A stretch of 64,000 bases of DNA from the NCBI RefSeq assembly GCF_022965805.1, contig NC_133106.1, positions 34,399,913-34,463,912 of the forward strand, given 5' to 3'. Below are positions 26,007 through 38,400 of this stretch, piece by piece. A program made the translations under genes and the position numbers. Within the stretch, counting starts at the first letter, position 1. Every line of letters starts with the position of its first letter. Below the pieces are notes generated by a model. It worked only from the letters and a program-made list of their open reading frames with translations, made no database searches and was not told the origin of the DNA. This DNA comes from Primulina eburnea (taxonomy: Eukaryota; Streptophyta; Magnoliopsida; Lamiales; Gesneriaceae).

Positions 26007-26535
26007 TTTATTAAATATAAGAAAATATTTAAAATAATTCACAAAAAATCCCATGAGACCGTCTCATCATCTTCTATAGAATATCAAATCTTAAATAGCC
26101 ATTAAAATAATTACTCCATTTGTTCTCATTATATAAGTTACTTTTCTTTTTTCGATTCTCTCAAATATATAAACATATATCCATATTTAATCATATTTTT
26201 TTATTAATATATTTCTATTTAATTTAATATCTTGTAATTATGTAATTTAGACGACGGCATTCCAAAGAAATCAACAAACAAATCTGTGTGACACTTACAA
26301 TAAAGATAAATGAAGTGACACCAGTTCTTACAAGCAGCTTGTTAGCAAGTTTACTTACACAAAATATATGTAGCAACATGTATACTTATGTATCACCCCA
26401 TGTCATCATCTACCACAAAATTATGTAATAGTTCCCAATTTTCCATAGTTTGTCACGCTGAAATTTTATTCACATATTGCCTAAGATTCAGTACCGAACA
26501 CAGATGTGTGTTCAAATCCAAGACTAGTCAATTTT
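25954..26535. other. Spacer and KNAT7 3' flank
   Basis: Starts with a TA-rich microsatellite (25955-26006). It then holds a short fragment near 26040-26075 resembling the end of the MULE-type MITE (CATGAGACCGTCTCAT), too small to classify. The last few hundred bases are likely the 3' UTR of the minus-strand KNOX gene. No other gene. Confidence 0.5.
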
Positions 26536-29500
26536 TCATCTCTTGCGTTTGGACTTGAGAGATGTAGCTGACTGTGAGCCGCTGTGCCAGTTTCGCTTTC
26601 GTTGGTTGATGAACCAGTTGTTTATTTGCTTCAGCTGCAACCCTGTCTGCTCCACAAGCTTTGCCTTGTCATCTTCCTGCAAGAGTGGTAAAATTACATG
26701 GTACTTGTCAGGGTGGTTATCACTGTGTTTTTTGCTCTTTCTTGACTCTAACTTAAGTTCGGATATGACACAAAGACTGCTGCAGTCGACCAGAATTGTA
26801 TGTGAATCAGCAGAGACAATATAAACTATTAGCCATATAGATTTTGACTTTGGTTCTTTTTATCTTTATCGGAATTATGCATAATAAATATAATAACAAG
26901 ATTTCAATTGTAGAGAATACATACATTTTTTTTTGGTTCGTTTACAATGATTGGATTGTTTAATGAATAAGTAGCCAGACATTTATAGGTTCAAAGTTGC
27001 GGGAGCTGGTTTTGAGATATCAAGAAACAAGATATCTAGAAAAGACACTTACAGTTGGATAAGGCCACTTCGCGTGCTGCTGCCACCAGTTCTTCAGAGT
27101 AGTAGTTGTGTCACCAGGTAATTTTCCGGCCCTTCTTTTTCTTAATATCTCCTCTCTCACATCTTCAATTTTCGACTTAAATCCCTGAAAAATCATAGCT
27201 TGAATCAAACTGCATTCGTATATTATAATCTACTGAGTTACCTGCTTTGAAACAGCTTTTTTATTCAAAGAAAAAAATTCACCTGTTTCAGCTCGATTTT
27301 CAGTTCTTGCCTCACTCTCTCCATTAAAGACCTCTCTGATTCTGTCGGAAGCAATGGACCAAATCCCATCAAGTCATGACCATCAGCCATTGATTGATCT
27401 AAAGAGAAATCCATCTGTAGCTCATCTTCATCATCTGACATAGTCGCACCAGTTCCTTCTCCCAGAGTTGCACCTGTGGGGAACAAAATAACCAAATTCT
27501 CAATGTTGGTCATGGCCTGGAAAGCTTCAACCGCAAGATGTTTTTACTTCTTGACCACTTTAAGTTATTAAACCTTGGCAAGCAGTGTGCAAATTTAGTG
27601 CAAGGACTTAAATGGAACAATGCTAGTTATATCAAACATATGTTCTTAAGAACATTCGCCGAATATAGAGCAAGAGAATATGGGCAAAATGCCCTATAGG
27701 TAATTGATTTATGCTCTAATATAATAGTTGGTTGGTTCTCAGGCTAGAAATATCTTTCCAAAGTGGAGAGAACTATCTCTAGTTAATTCTGCAAAGTATG
27801 CTTGCAGGCTGCTCGGAAGTGGTTACACAAAACCAGATATACAGCTAAAGAATGTGCCTACTTTACACTGGAGACCATAAATTGTATGGCAAGACACTCA
27901 GAGATAATTCATTATCTTTTTAAAAGAAGGGTGCGAAGAACAGTATTCTTCTCAAGCATCTAACTAATTTTTATCAGACTTAGAATGCTGTTCCTTGTTA
28001 TGACCGTCCACCAGAAACTAAATATAATTGTCAAATTGGACTAAGAAGTCTTTGCTTAATCTTGATGTCAAAATATACGAATACAGATGTTCTAACTCCA
28101 CTTATGCTTCCTAGTTACTCTAAAGTTAGATTTCGTCTAGTGAATAAACTCACCTAAAAGCAGTAGTCCTGAAAAACCAAACATTGAAAATTTTACTTAC
28201 AACACAAACTTGTGTCTATCTTATTTTGCATCTTCTCATTTGTATCAACATCCTTAATTTCTACTAAAGTTTATCGGGGTTGCATTCAACATATCAAAGT
28301 ATAGTTTGAGATGTAAGTTCCAACGTTAATTTTGACCATGGGAAGTAGCATAAATATTAAGATATAACATAACACATCCTCATTGGTTTGTAGAGGTAGA
28401 TTTATAAATATTAGTTGGTTGGTTGTCACTTAATTGTTACATCCATCACCCCAACCAACCATAACTCTCCAAACCATATAAACTAATCCTCAGTGGATCC
28501 CACCACACCCACCTGTAGTTGTATAGTCACACTACCTTACAGAATCCTTAAATCCTTCTCTGGTCCTTTGACTACCAAATGTGAATCAATATATACAAAA
28601 GAATTACGAAATGAAATAAGCAAAATCTCATGCCAAATTGGAATATAAACTATAGTATTTCATATTAGGTTTGGTTGTATCACATCTCTAAACTCACCAA
28701 ACAATAATGCCAATTTATGAATTTCTTGCTAGGTGTGGACTGTTAAGACACCCCATAAAATAAATTACATTAAATGATACACAACCGACACTTTCCTAAT
28801 CATCTTAGCATGCCTACTCATTATCTGCAAAAATAAGACTAAAATTTTCACTTGTAGTGCTTTGTTAAGTTGATGTTCCTGGTTGGATGAAATTAAAAGG
28901 CGTAATACAAGTGGCCAATCAATGGGTATACAGGCTGATCAGTTGATTCGCTAACATTTAAAATCTAGGATCTGACTCATGGATAAAGTTAACAAGGACA
29001 AGAAAGGAACTTAAGGAAGAAAAAGTTCAGAAGTACTGTCTAAGGATGAATTTATTACGCAACTAGAGACAGAACTGCCATTTGAAGTTCGTACCAAAAT
29101 AATGAATTAACAGGTAGAAAATTCGAAATAAATGAGAAGAAACCATTAATTTACCAGTTATAGATTGTAAATTTTGCTCGATTTCACGGCAGGCCATGAC
29201 AGCTTCAACAGCATGGACTCTGACATGTAGCTGCAGCTGCTCTCTGAATGAACACAAGACCAACAAATACTGTGCCTATATCATTCAAATAAAAAAGCAG
29301 TGAACAACTGAGAAGTTTTTAAAAAATGAAGGGGAAAAAACGAAAAAAATTCAAAAAGAATTCGAAGAAACCCATATCAGAAAACGAAAAACACGCCACG
29401 GGATTTCGTGAAAGTGAAAAAAAGAAGAAAAACATACCAAGAAATTGTCAAGCTCTTGCCTTTCGTGTGGAGAGAGTGAATGATTGTTATTGTGGGCATA

Positions 29501-29734
29501 AGCCTGCAAGATGTGGTGAGACTGAGAGAGCTGCGCATCAAGTAACGGCAGTTGATCAATAGGCGTGGCCACACGAAGGCATGACACATGTGCAGCCAGA
29601 AGCTGCTCGTACCACGGGTTGGCGGCGATCTCCGCCTTGAGTTGGTGGTGGTGCTCGACAGAAACCGCCATGGACCCATCACTAAATCCACCAGTACCTC
29701 CAGAACCCATCATGGTCACCCCTTGTTCTTGCAT
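26536..29734 (-). CDS. KNAT7: Class II KNOX (TALE) homeobox transcription factor, KNAT7 type
   Basis: Nuclear transcription factor. KNAT7 in Arabidopsis acts with BELL partners and MYB/OFP proteins to tune secondary-wall deposition; here that role is inferred from similarity. Five exons on the minus strand: 29734-29438, 29275-29155, 27473-27283, 27184-27053, 26676-26536. All are GT-AG and total 882 nt (293 aa), against 291 for AtKNAT7. Order: KNOX1 (about 33-80, [20 protein letters not shown]), KNOX2 (about 95-140, [20 protein letters not shown]), an acidic linker, [20 protein letters not shown], the ELK domain (about 195-217), and a TALE homeodomain with the PYP loop insertion and [13 protein letters not shown] recognition helix. 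The last exon (26676-26536) encodes the recognition helix and ends SLKSKRKR. Intron 2 is long (1,681 bp). The N-terminus [10 protein letters not shown] favours KNAT7 over KNAT3/4/5, which have longer leaders. Confidence 0.96.
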
Positions 29735-31886
29735 AACAGATATTTTCGTGGCCCCAAAGGTCCGGTCTTTTTCACCCTACACGATTACCCCCTTTTTCTA
29801 TATGCAAGTAGTGGAACAGTGCAGTGAAGTAGAAACAAACGAAAAAAGAGGAAGCTGTGTGGAGATCAAAGCAAAAAGTAGAGAGTTTCACAGGTGAGGA
29901 CCACTGGTGGGAAAAAGGGTTTCCGCGTTCAGACAAGCAAACGATGTTTTCATGTGAAACATATATATTTTTGGATTTACTTCAGATTTTGCATGATAAT
30001 TTTGTGTAAATTTTCTGAAGGGAAGAGGAAAAACATAGGCCGTTTCTTGATCTTGATGGTTTGGGATCACAAACAGACAACTTTCTGCACCGACTCAGCG
30101 ACCTTGCTCATATTTATGTCACCGGAGAATATAAAAAACAAAATAATATGACAATCATATATTTTAAAAAATATGATAGTACAAAAAAAAAGGATACTGT
30201 TTTCAGTGAAATTTTTTTTGCTGTTTTTCCCTGAAATTATATTTACAAATTCGTGTATTCTCATAATTCACCATGTAATTAAGTATAGATAGGCGAAGGC
30301 ACTGTAAAGAGTGATAGATGCATAAAAAGTGTATGTCTCGAACGTGAGTGAAAAATCATATGTGACTTATTATATATTAAAAAAATCCTTATGTGATAAT
30401 TTACGCCACACAAAAAAAAAAAAAAAAACTTTTGTAACACAATATACAAGCCATTTTTGTAAGATAAATCTTTTATTCAGATCACTAAAAAAAATTTATT
30501 ATGAGTAAGACTGATTTATAGTTTTTTTTTTTTTTTGTATTAAACGTATTATCGATGGTCTCACTCACTCTTTATTTATTAGAAATGAAATTAAAAAATA
30601 CAGGTTATGTATATGTTTCTATATACATATATATTGTAAAATATATAATATATACGTTAATAACACACAATATGTGATGGTAATTGCTAGTACATATTAT
30701 AGATAAATCAATTATTTTCTTAATTTTTCAAAATAATTATAATCAATGATTCTAAAGAAAACAATGGTAAAATCTAGAATGGTTGGTACAAACTCCCATT
30801 GATTTATTTTTTTTTTTCAATCGTATTTAAGAAAGTCGGCTAAAAGTAGTTGAGGTGTCACTATTTTATTTTGCTTTTCAGTTTTGGCCTAACTTGTCAA
30901 ATATGACTTCCTACCAAATATTATATTGACTTATTATTATACCAAGGAATCCCTAAATTCACTCCATAAATTTCTTATGCTAATACTATAATAATTAAAT
31001 GAAAAACATAATATTAAAATTTCAGGGACAAGTTTTTATTTAAAAATAAAAAAATAAATGTCCTTATCAATCTTTCACTTTATTGATTAAAAAAACTCAA
31101 ATAATGCTGTAAGATTTATCTTTATATGATAGATCTTCTATTCATGAGTCATGAAAATGTATTGTTTTTTTACTATAACTATAAATTGGGTCAACCCGTA
31201 TCATAAATATAAATTTATTAGATCGTCTCATGAAATATCTACTAAAAAATACAATATCAAAGATTCCACAAAAATCTATATTGCATATGCAAAATTTGCT
31301 AATCATATATTTTGATTAATTTAAAAAAAGAAAAAATCTTGCTTGCCCACTCATACAAGTTATCTTTTGACTTCATCCATGAATTGGAAGTTAAACATGA
31401 AATAAATTTTTTTTTAATATAACAGTTTAAAAATTAAATATCAGCTCACTAATTAAGCCCAATAATTGATACCGTGTATTAAAATACTCAAATGCACATT
31501 CATAAGGCCGGGCCAACGAAACCGGCCCGAAATAATCTTTGCATTTGTACTTGTATGTTCGGGATTGTTTTTTTTATTACAACACACGCGGGAGGATTTG
31601 TATTCAGAGAGCCAACTAATCTGACAGGAGGTGAGAGTTAAAAAAAAAACTCAAAATGAACTTACATAGCATATTGAATATTAATGATAATTATATTCAT
31701 TTATATGTAATATTTTGATATTTAATTAAAAAAAATTATATAAAATCTAGCTTGTCTAGTGAAAATAAACTATTTATGCATCACTGGATCAGTCCCTCGT
31801 GATAGCTCGTCAGAGACCTATTCGGGCCAATGTATTAATATTAATAATTATAAAATGAAGCATTGAAATTGATACAAATAAACCAA
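29735..31886. other. Spacer upstream of the KNOX gene
   Basis: Contains the promoter and 5' leader of the minus-strand KNOX gene, then AT-rich DNA. Short open frames between 29326 and 30264 are antisense or chance. Strongly decayed relatives of the MULE-type MITE seem present at about 31110-31245 (a GGGTCAACCCGT block survives) and perhaps about 30445-30570, but their ends cannot be placed. No other gene. Confidence 0.5.
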
Positions 31887-32077
31887 GACAAAAATTTGTG
31901 TGAGACGGTTTCACGGGTCATATTTGTGAGACGGATCTCTTATTTGGGTCACCAATGAAAAAGTATTACTTTTTATGCTAAGAGTATTATTTTTTATTGT
32001 GAATATGGGTAGGATTGACCCGTCTCACAGATTATGACCCGTGAGACGGTCTCAAATGAAACTCACTTATAAACCAA
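31878..32077 (+). mobile_element. MULE-type MITE, copy D
   Basis: Element 31887-32068 (182 bp) with perfect 9-bp direct repeats ATAAACCAA (31878-31886 and 32069-32077). It begins GACAAAAATTTGTGTGAGAC and ends ...ATGAAACTCACTT. It is well preserved and close to copies C, E and F. Confidence 0.93.
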
Positions 32078-34330
32078 AGCTTCAATGTAAGGATCAACTA
32101 TGCGACTCTCGTTTGTGTCGAGTATTTAATTTTTCCTCCAATTCTTGATGGTAAGCTCAAACCATGAGTTCGTTGATCAAACTTTGCCCATGAATAAAAA
32201 TCCAAAAGTTTAAAATTTTCTATTCCCTTTTTATTTATTTATAATTCAATAGCTTTTTTTTTATTCGACGACGATGAAATTCACCGTCGCTATCATTCAA
32301 TGCACATTAATAAACTTTGAAACTAATACAATAACTTGTAAATAACGCTATTATTTTCATTCGAAAATTATTGTAATTTTGGAGTATTGTACTTTTCAAT
32401 TATTGTAATATTCGATTATTGTACTTTTCAATTATTTGATTAATTTTAAATAGATGCCGTTCGTAATATAAGATAAAATTATTTTACGCAATAAATACAT
32501 TTTAAATAAATAATATTATTTATTTTAAATAATAATCATTTAAAATGTGTAAAAAAATTGAAATTATATTTATTTAATGTAAAATAATAGTAAGATGAAT
32601 GAGTGGACATCGGGACCCACACAAAAATAATGAGTGTAAATATTAAAATGAATGTGGGAGAATAGATGTGTTAATGTAATGTGTATGTAGCATGTGGACC
32701 CTACGATTTTTGATGAGGTGGTGGGTGTTAGTTATAACACCCACCAATGCGGGTGCCCTTAGATCTCTAACAATTAATGACCAAACTTTTTGTGTCCGAA
32801 AAATCGGTCGCTGATGAGTCTCTATTCCTTGTCAGAGACCGATTAGAGTCCGTCTGCGTTTTCGAGAATGAAGAAATATAAGAAACTTCAAATTTCACTA
32901 AGATATTAGTAGTCTATGATTAAATTTTTTTCCCTCTCAACTTCTAATTAAACAACTATATATTATTATATATAGTAATTATTACAATAACTGAGTAAAT
33001 AATCATCACCACATTATTGGCTCGATCGCTTATCAAAATAAATAATATTTTGCGAGTGATTGAATTAGGGCCACAAGAATCATTACTCAATGCGTACACT
33101 CAAGATGAGGATTTTAGACTTGAGAAACTATAACTGGCGAATCTTTAAATTACAAACAAAACAAAGATAACAAATTAAAACTGAAGATCAAAATCTTAAA
33201 AGATAAACATGAAATAACAAATTTGTGATTTTTTTCTAAATTAAAATAGCATCATCTTATTTTTATAAACATTCAACCTTAGACTTCTTATTCAAGATTG
33301 ATTTTGTTCTCTCTTTTTCATTTATGAAAACATTTTTTAATCTGGAAACACATTTTATTTGTCCATGTAAATTATATATGTCGTGCCCAAATGAATTTAG
33401 ACTTGTTGAGTTTATCTTTTAGAATTTTAACAATAAATCAAACCTCTTTAAGTAACAAATTAACTTCAATTTGAAGACACTAAGCGTAAGAGTTAAGAAT
33501 ATGTAAAAACAAAAATTTGATAAAAAAAATATAGTTGCCTCGTCTTGTCACTCTAAGACAACCCTCGTCCCGTCTCAGTTGTACCTGGATTTTAAGATTA
33601 TGCATGTTCACAAGTTTCAATTAGCTGATATTAAAAACATGGATATATCATCGTCACATAAGCATGTACACTAAGACGACGTTTGATGCGAAAGATAAAA
33701 CATTAAATGATCACATGTACAACTTTATCTCATATAACGTTTGATAAATTTCTACATATAATTAAAGTCTATAACATCACCGTTATTCACGTATATTGAT
33801 ACATGAACCAAATGACGCCTAATAATTTTTTTTACTTAAAAATCATATATGTGTAATAGAATCACTAAACCCACGATTAACTGCTTCATGATATATGTTA
33901 ATTTTTAATCCATTCTAATTATCTAATATATTTTTCGAGTCTAATGTTTTTGAGACATGGAGTAATATGTTGGTAATAATTTTTCTTGTGTGGAATGGTA
34001 ACGGTGGTTAGGGCAGCGAAATGATGGTCACACTCACGTTTGGAAGGTTGAAGAGAAGTGGAGAGTGGACCCAAAGTAATTAAATCCTAACCATATTCTA
34101 CGAAAAAGTCTTTAAATTGACAAAGCAATATATAAATACAAAGGGTTGTTTTCAAACATTAATTTTTTTTTAACATTTTCTATTTCTCTTTTTTATTTTG
34201 AAGAAGAAACAATGTAACATTTTCAGCATGATATAATACTACCTCCGTCTCGATTATATAGGCTTCATTTTTTCCAACCGTCTCAAATATATGGTTAAAT
34301 TCTTATATTTAGTAGCATTTTTATTAGTTT
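32078..34330. other. AT-rich spacer
   Basis: About 2.2 kb without a recognisable gene or a bounded element. A slightly GC-richer patch at 32740-32870 (including two copies of a GGTCGCTGA/CCGATTAG-like segment) may be a transposon scrap. I see nothing else I can support. Confidence 0.5.
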
Positions 34331-34530
34331 TACTAATATATACTAGAGTAGGTCTCTTTTGACGGTCTCACAGATTTTTATTCGTGATACATGTCAACAT
34401 TATCCATATTTACAATAAAAAGTAATATTTTTTAATCGGTGTCTCAAATAGAATATCAGTTTCACGTAATTGAACAATGAAACCATCTCATAGAAGTTCT
34501 TGTGTACATACTAATATATCCCTGTTAAAT
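34331..34530 (-). mobile_element. MULE-type MITE, copy G (degenerate)
   Basis: A minus-strand, heavily mutated member of the MITE family. It starts near 34344 with GAGTAGGTCTCTTTTGACGG and ends near 34510 with TTCTTGTGT. A shared ACTAATATAT lies on both sides but not flush with the ends, so boundaries are approximate. The internal TTTACAATAAAAAGTAATAT block matches the family core. Confidence 0.6.
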
Positions 34531-35480
34531 AACTCTTGAAAAATATACAACCATTTTTAATAAATAAAATTAAATTAAATAATGATATAATATGTGGAAA
34601 GACGAAAAGTCAAGAAATGCTACAAGGATTTTGCATGCATGGACAGAACATGTACATTAGTACATACATGTAAGATCTCTCTTGTTTTCACCATTTTCCA
34701 AACTTGTTATTTCCGAAGTGTGATTAAATTTAATAATCAGATTTACTCGTTTGCTGGCATATCGTTCTTCCAACTTCTGACGACGATATGTACAGTCCGT
34801 GTGAATAAATATCTAATAGATATTATAATCTTTCTTTATGTACGTATCTGTCTACAGATACACACACAACCACGCACACTTTTTGAAAGACATGGTGTTT
34901 GAGTTCGCTTGGATTGCATCTCGCGTGCATATACAAAGGAACCTAACATGACTCAAACGCTGCCCATGTGTGCCGAAATGAATCGGTGACGGGATAACAT
35001 GACTGAATTTGATTCGGTATGTTTGACCCCAGAAGCTTTTCTTAGACAAAAACTATGAAAAAACTAATCTTCCAGTGTTCGGGCTTTGAAATAATTAACC
35101 GCGTAAACGATTTTCAAAATCAACATTATCCAATATCACTGCATCATACGTCACACTTGCAAAGCCATTTGCTTTACACACATACAAGCAGTGTTATGAA
35201 GCTCTAAATGCAGTCATGGAATAACAGATCATACTTTCCTAGCATCTACCTGAGCATGACCAGAACACAAAATCAAGAGGATGCCATTAACATCTCAATT
35301 ATTATGACTAGAATGAACAATTTACAACTGTGAGATACAAAAGCAAATTTATGTAGCTGAAAAATGTGATATCTATCTACATGAAAAAACGACATGATGG
35401 CGTTAAGCTTGGTTTACATTGCTATGGGATCAAGAAACTGATAATAGCACTCACAGAAGTTTCATGTGCAGAACAAGTAA

Positions 35481-38400
35481 TTACATCACAACGCATTTGT
35501 CTTTTGATTTTGATTCCTGCTTCGAGGAAGAGGTGCAATACTTCCCACCACTTCGTGGTACCTGAAAAATTGTTAAGTTAAAGCAAATGAACACAGTAAT
35601 AAAGGTCAGAATTTTCTATTGGATCAAATGAGCACACTTGTTACCTTGATAAAGTAGAAATATTGTTCAATGATACAAAACAACCCACCTCATTACATTA
35701 TATTTAGTGTAAAAGGTCCAGCAACTGTGAAATGGTAATAGTTACCAGAGACTTGTGCACTGAGTTATCCTACCACAACTGGTGCTTTTTAACATAAATT
35801 GTGAAACAGTAAAAAGTTGGAAGAAAATACACAGGACATGCACAATAAAATTACACCAGATACGTAAGCACGTGTACAAAGGAAAAACACAAAACTACCT
35901 GTGGACCGGTGACCATCCTTGAACTGCCACTTACAGCTGATTGCTGCGAAATACGCTGTGGTTGCTGTTGTTGCTCAAATTCTTGTTGCTGGAGAGCTAT
36001 TGCCAACTGCAAATCAGAACTGCCAAAAACAGCATCCAAGTTACTTACATAAAAGAATTCCCATGACAAGAGGTTTCCTGCTGTCAGAAAATGAAATTTA
36101 GAAAATGACAACAGCTGAAAAGGTGCTATGGTGAATAAAAGAAGAACCCAGAATATAAAATGCATTACAGATGCAGAAGAACCGATGAACTGCTTCATAT
36201 CCATAAACGAATAATAGAGTATTGACCATAGAATAACAAGATAGGCAGCAAATATGAATTGTTTCACCATCGAACAAAGAGAAATCTAAAAAATTTTCCA
36301 GGAAAAGATACCACCAACAACGATACACACTATCACAACAAATCTTAATGGAAACATGTGTTAATTAAACATTGGAAACATGGGCCCCAAGCCCCAATTT
36401 GACAAATATCAAACTTCGGATGAAGTACAAGGTCACAGTCGGAAATGACTTGTCAATTTTCATCACAAAACCAGATAATTGAGGACAACAGGCCGCAGAA
36501 AAGATAAGAGAAATACTTGAAACTTGAATGTTGTTGAGGGGTGCTGTCAATGCTAGCTAGATAGTCCTGGAAACCAAAAGCTCAAATTGATACAGAAAGA
36601 AAAGAAAAGAAATAACAGGAAACAGAGATTATTGAAAGTTCCATACTGCAGTAGTAGACATGGCATTCTGTTCATCCCATATGCTGTTGGAATTGTCATC
36701 CATCTTGAATACCTTAAAGTTCCCCATCATAAAAACCGTATCACCATTCACCTAATCATGGGAATCAAGTTATGAGATGTGAAGCATGGATGCAATACCA
36801 AGTCTAAAAGAGAAGAAGTTGATGTCTACTCCAGTTCTTCAAACACTAATGAACACCGACCAATAAGCAAAGCATAATAATATCTGCATGTGTAACAAGG
36901 TTTAGGCAAGGAAAGTAGGAAATAGAGAAAATATGTCCATTCATGGTACATTTGTCACCATGAAAGCCCCTCCATGATTTGTGCTTCAATTGTAATCATG
37001 AAAGAACTGGTAAACTGTTAGTTGGCGCTGGATTTGTTGCTACTTCGAGTTTTGATGTCACATATGGGAGTGTCTCTACATTCAGAATCTTCTGAATTTT
37101 CATCTATGGACAACTTATAGTTGTTTAGCTTTTAAAACTTTATTTATACGTAGCATAAAGGTGCCTAATACAGTTTAAATGCTTCAGAATACAAATTTAA
37201 ACAATCCGAATAGCCAAGATTTGAACATCTTTTGATGATTTTGTTGATCTTTGATCACCTAAAAATGTTAGAGAAGTGTCTCATGACTTCATCCAAGTGG
37301 AAGGTGTTATGCATGACAATACAAAGGTAGCTTATACCTAAACTGAATAAATATGAAACAAACAGTGTGGAGAACTCGGAAACACGACATGGTATACCTT
37401 CCATAATGTTGTCATCTTTGTAACAGTGGTATTCCTGTTAAAAATCACCCAATAATAAAAGCAGAACGAATAATTTCCATGCTATCAGCTCACCTCATTC
37501 AGCTGCTCCCACACCAAATCTGGCTGATTTATATAACCTTGGTCTGTCGCTAAAATATACAGTTGGCCTTCATACTGCAAACAAAGTCATAAGGTACAAA
37601 ACAAACAACTTGCATCAAGAAACAAAACACAGTTCATGCAGTAATTTAGTATTAAAAAATAGAGAGGAAACCATATGGCACATTTTGAAATTAGAATCAA
37701 CACAAACTTCAACCCCTAAAGCATTTGGAGACGCGAGAATATTATAGGCAATTGATTCATGTATTTGAAAATCGTATTGATAGATAGATTAGCACTCATT
37801 TTTATAGTCAAATGGTATATTTATGATTTTTTTTCATTTTTAAGGCCATTTTCTTTTACCTAACAAGATTTTAAGTAACATAATTGTGAATATGGGCATA
37901 ATAAAATTGTTAAACTCGCTAAATTAGCTTGTAGTAGCTTTACCGCATACTCACTGGACTTTCAGAAGAGATTTCTAATTTTAAAAAATTAACATTCCGA
38001 TGAATTATTAACATCAAGTATCAATAAAAATAATTTACTTAACATTTAGTTTGTCACAACAGTTGAAAATATCAAATATTATCATATTTTTTATTCAGCA
38101 TTTCAATATGATATCCATCACTCATTTCAAATTAGGACTTCTTTTTTTGGGAAGAAAAATGTGAGTTTTTACATTATTTGAGAAGCTTCAACATCAATAA
38201 CTTTTGTACAATAAACAAATGCAGTAGAAGATTTATATTAAAAATCCATATAAGTTTAGGTTACAACCCCATCACTCATTTCAAATGATGTCGTTTTTTA
38301 GATTAATTGAGAAACTTCAACGTCAATAATATTTGTGATATTACAATAAAATTGAATTTATCAATTTATAAAAAAAATCTCCATTTATGTAGAATAACAA

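Noticed and set aside
29326..29897. Plus-strand open frames opposite KNAT7 exon 1
   Set aside because: Antisense shadows of the KNOX first exon and its leader.
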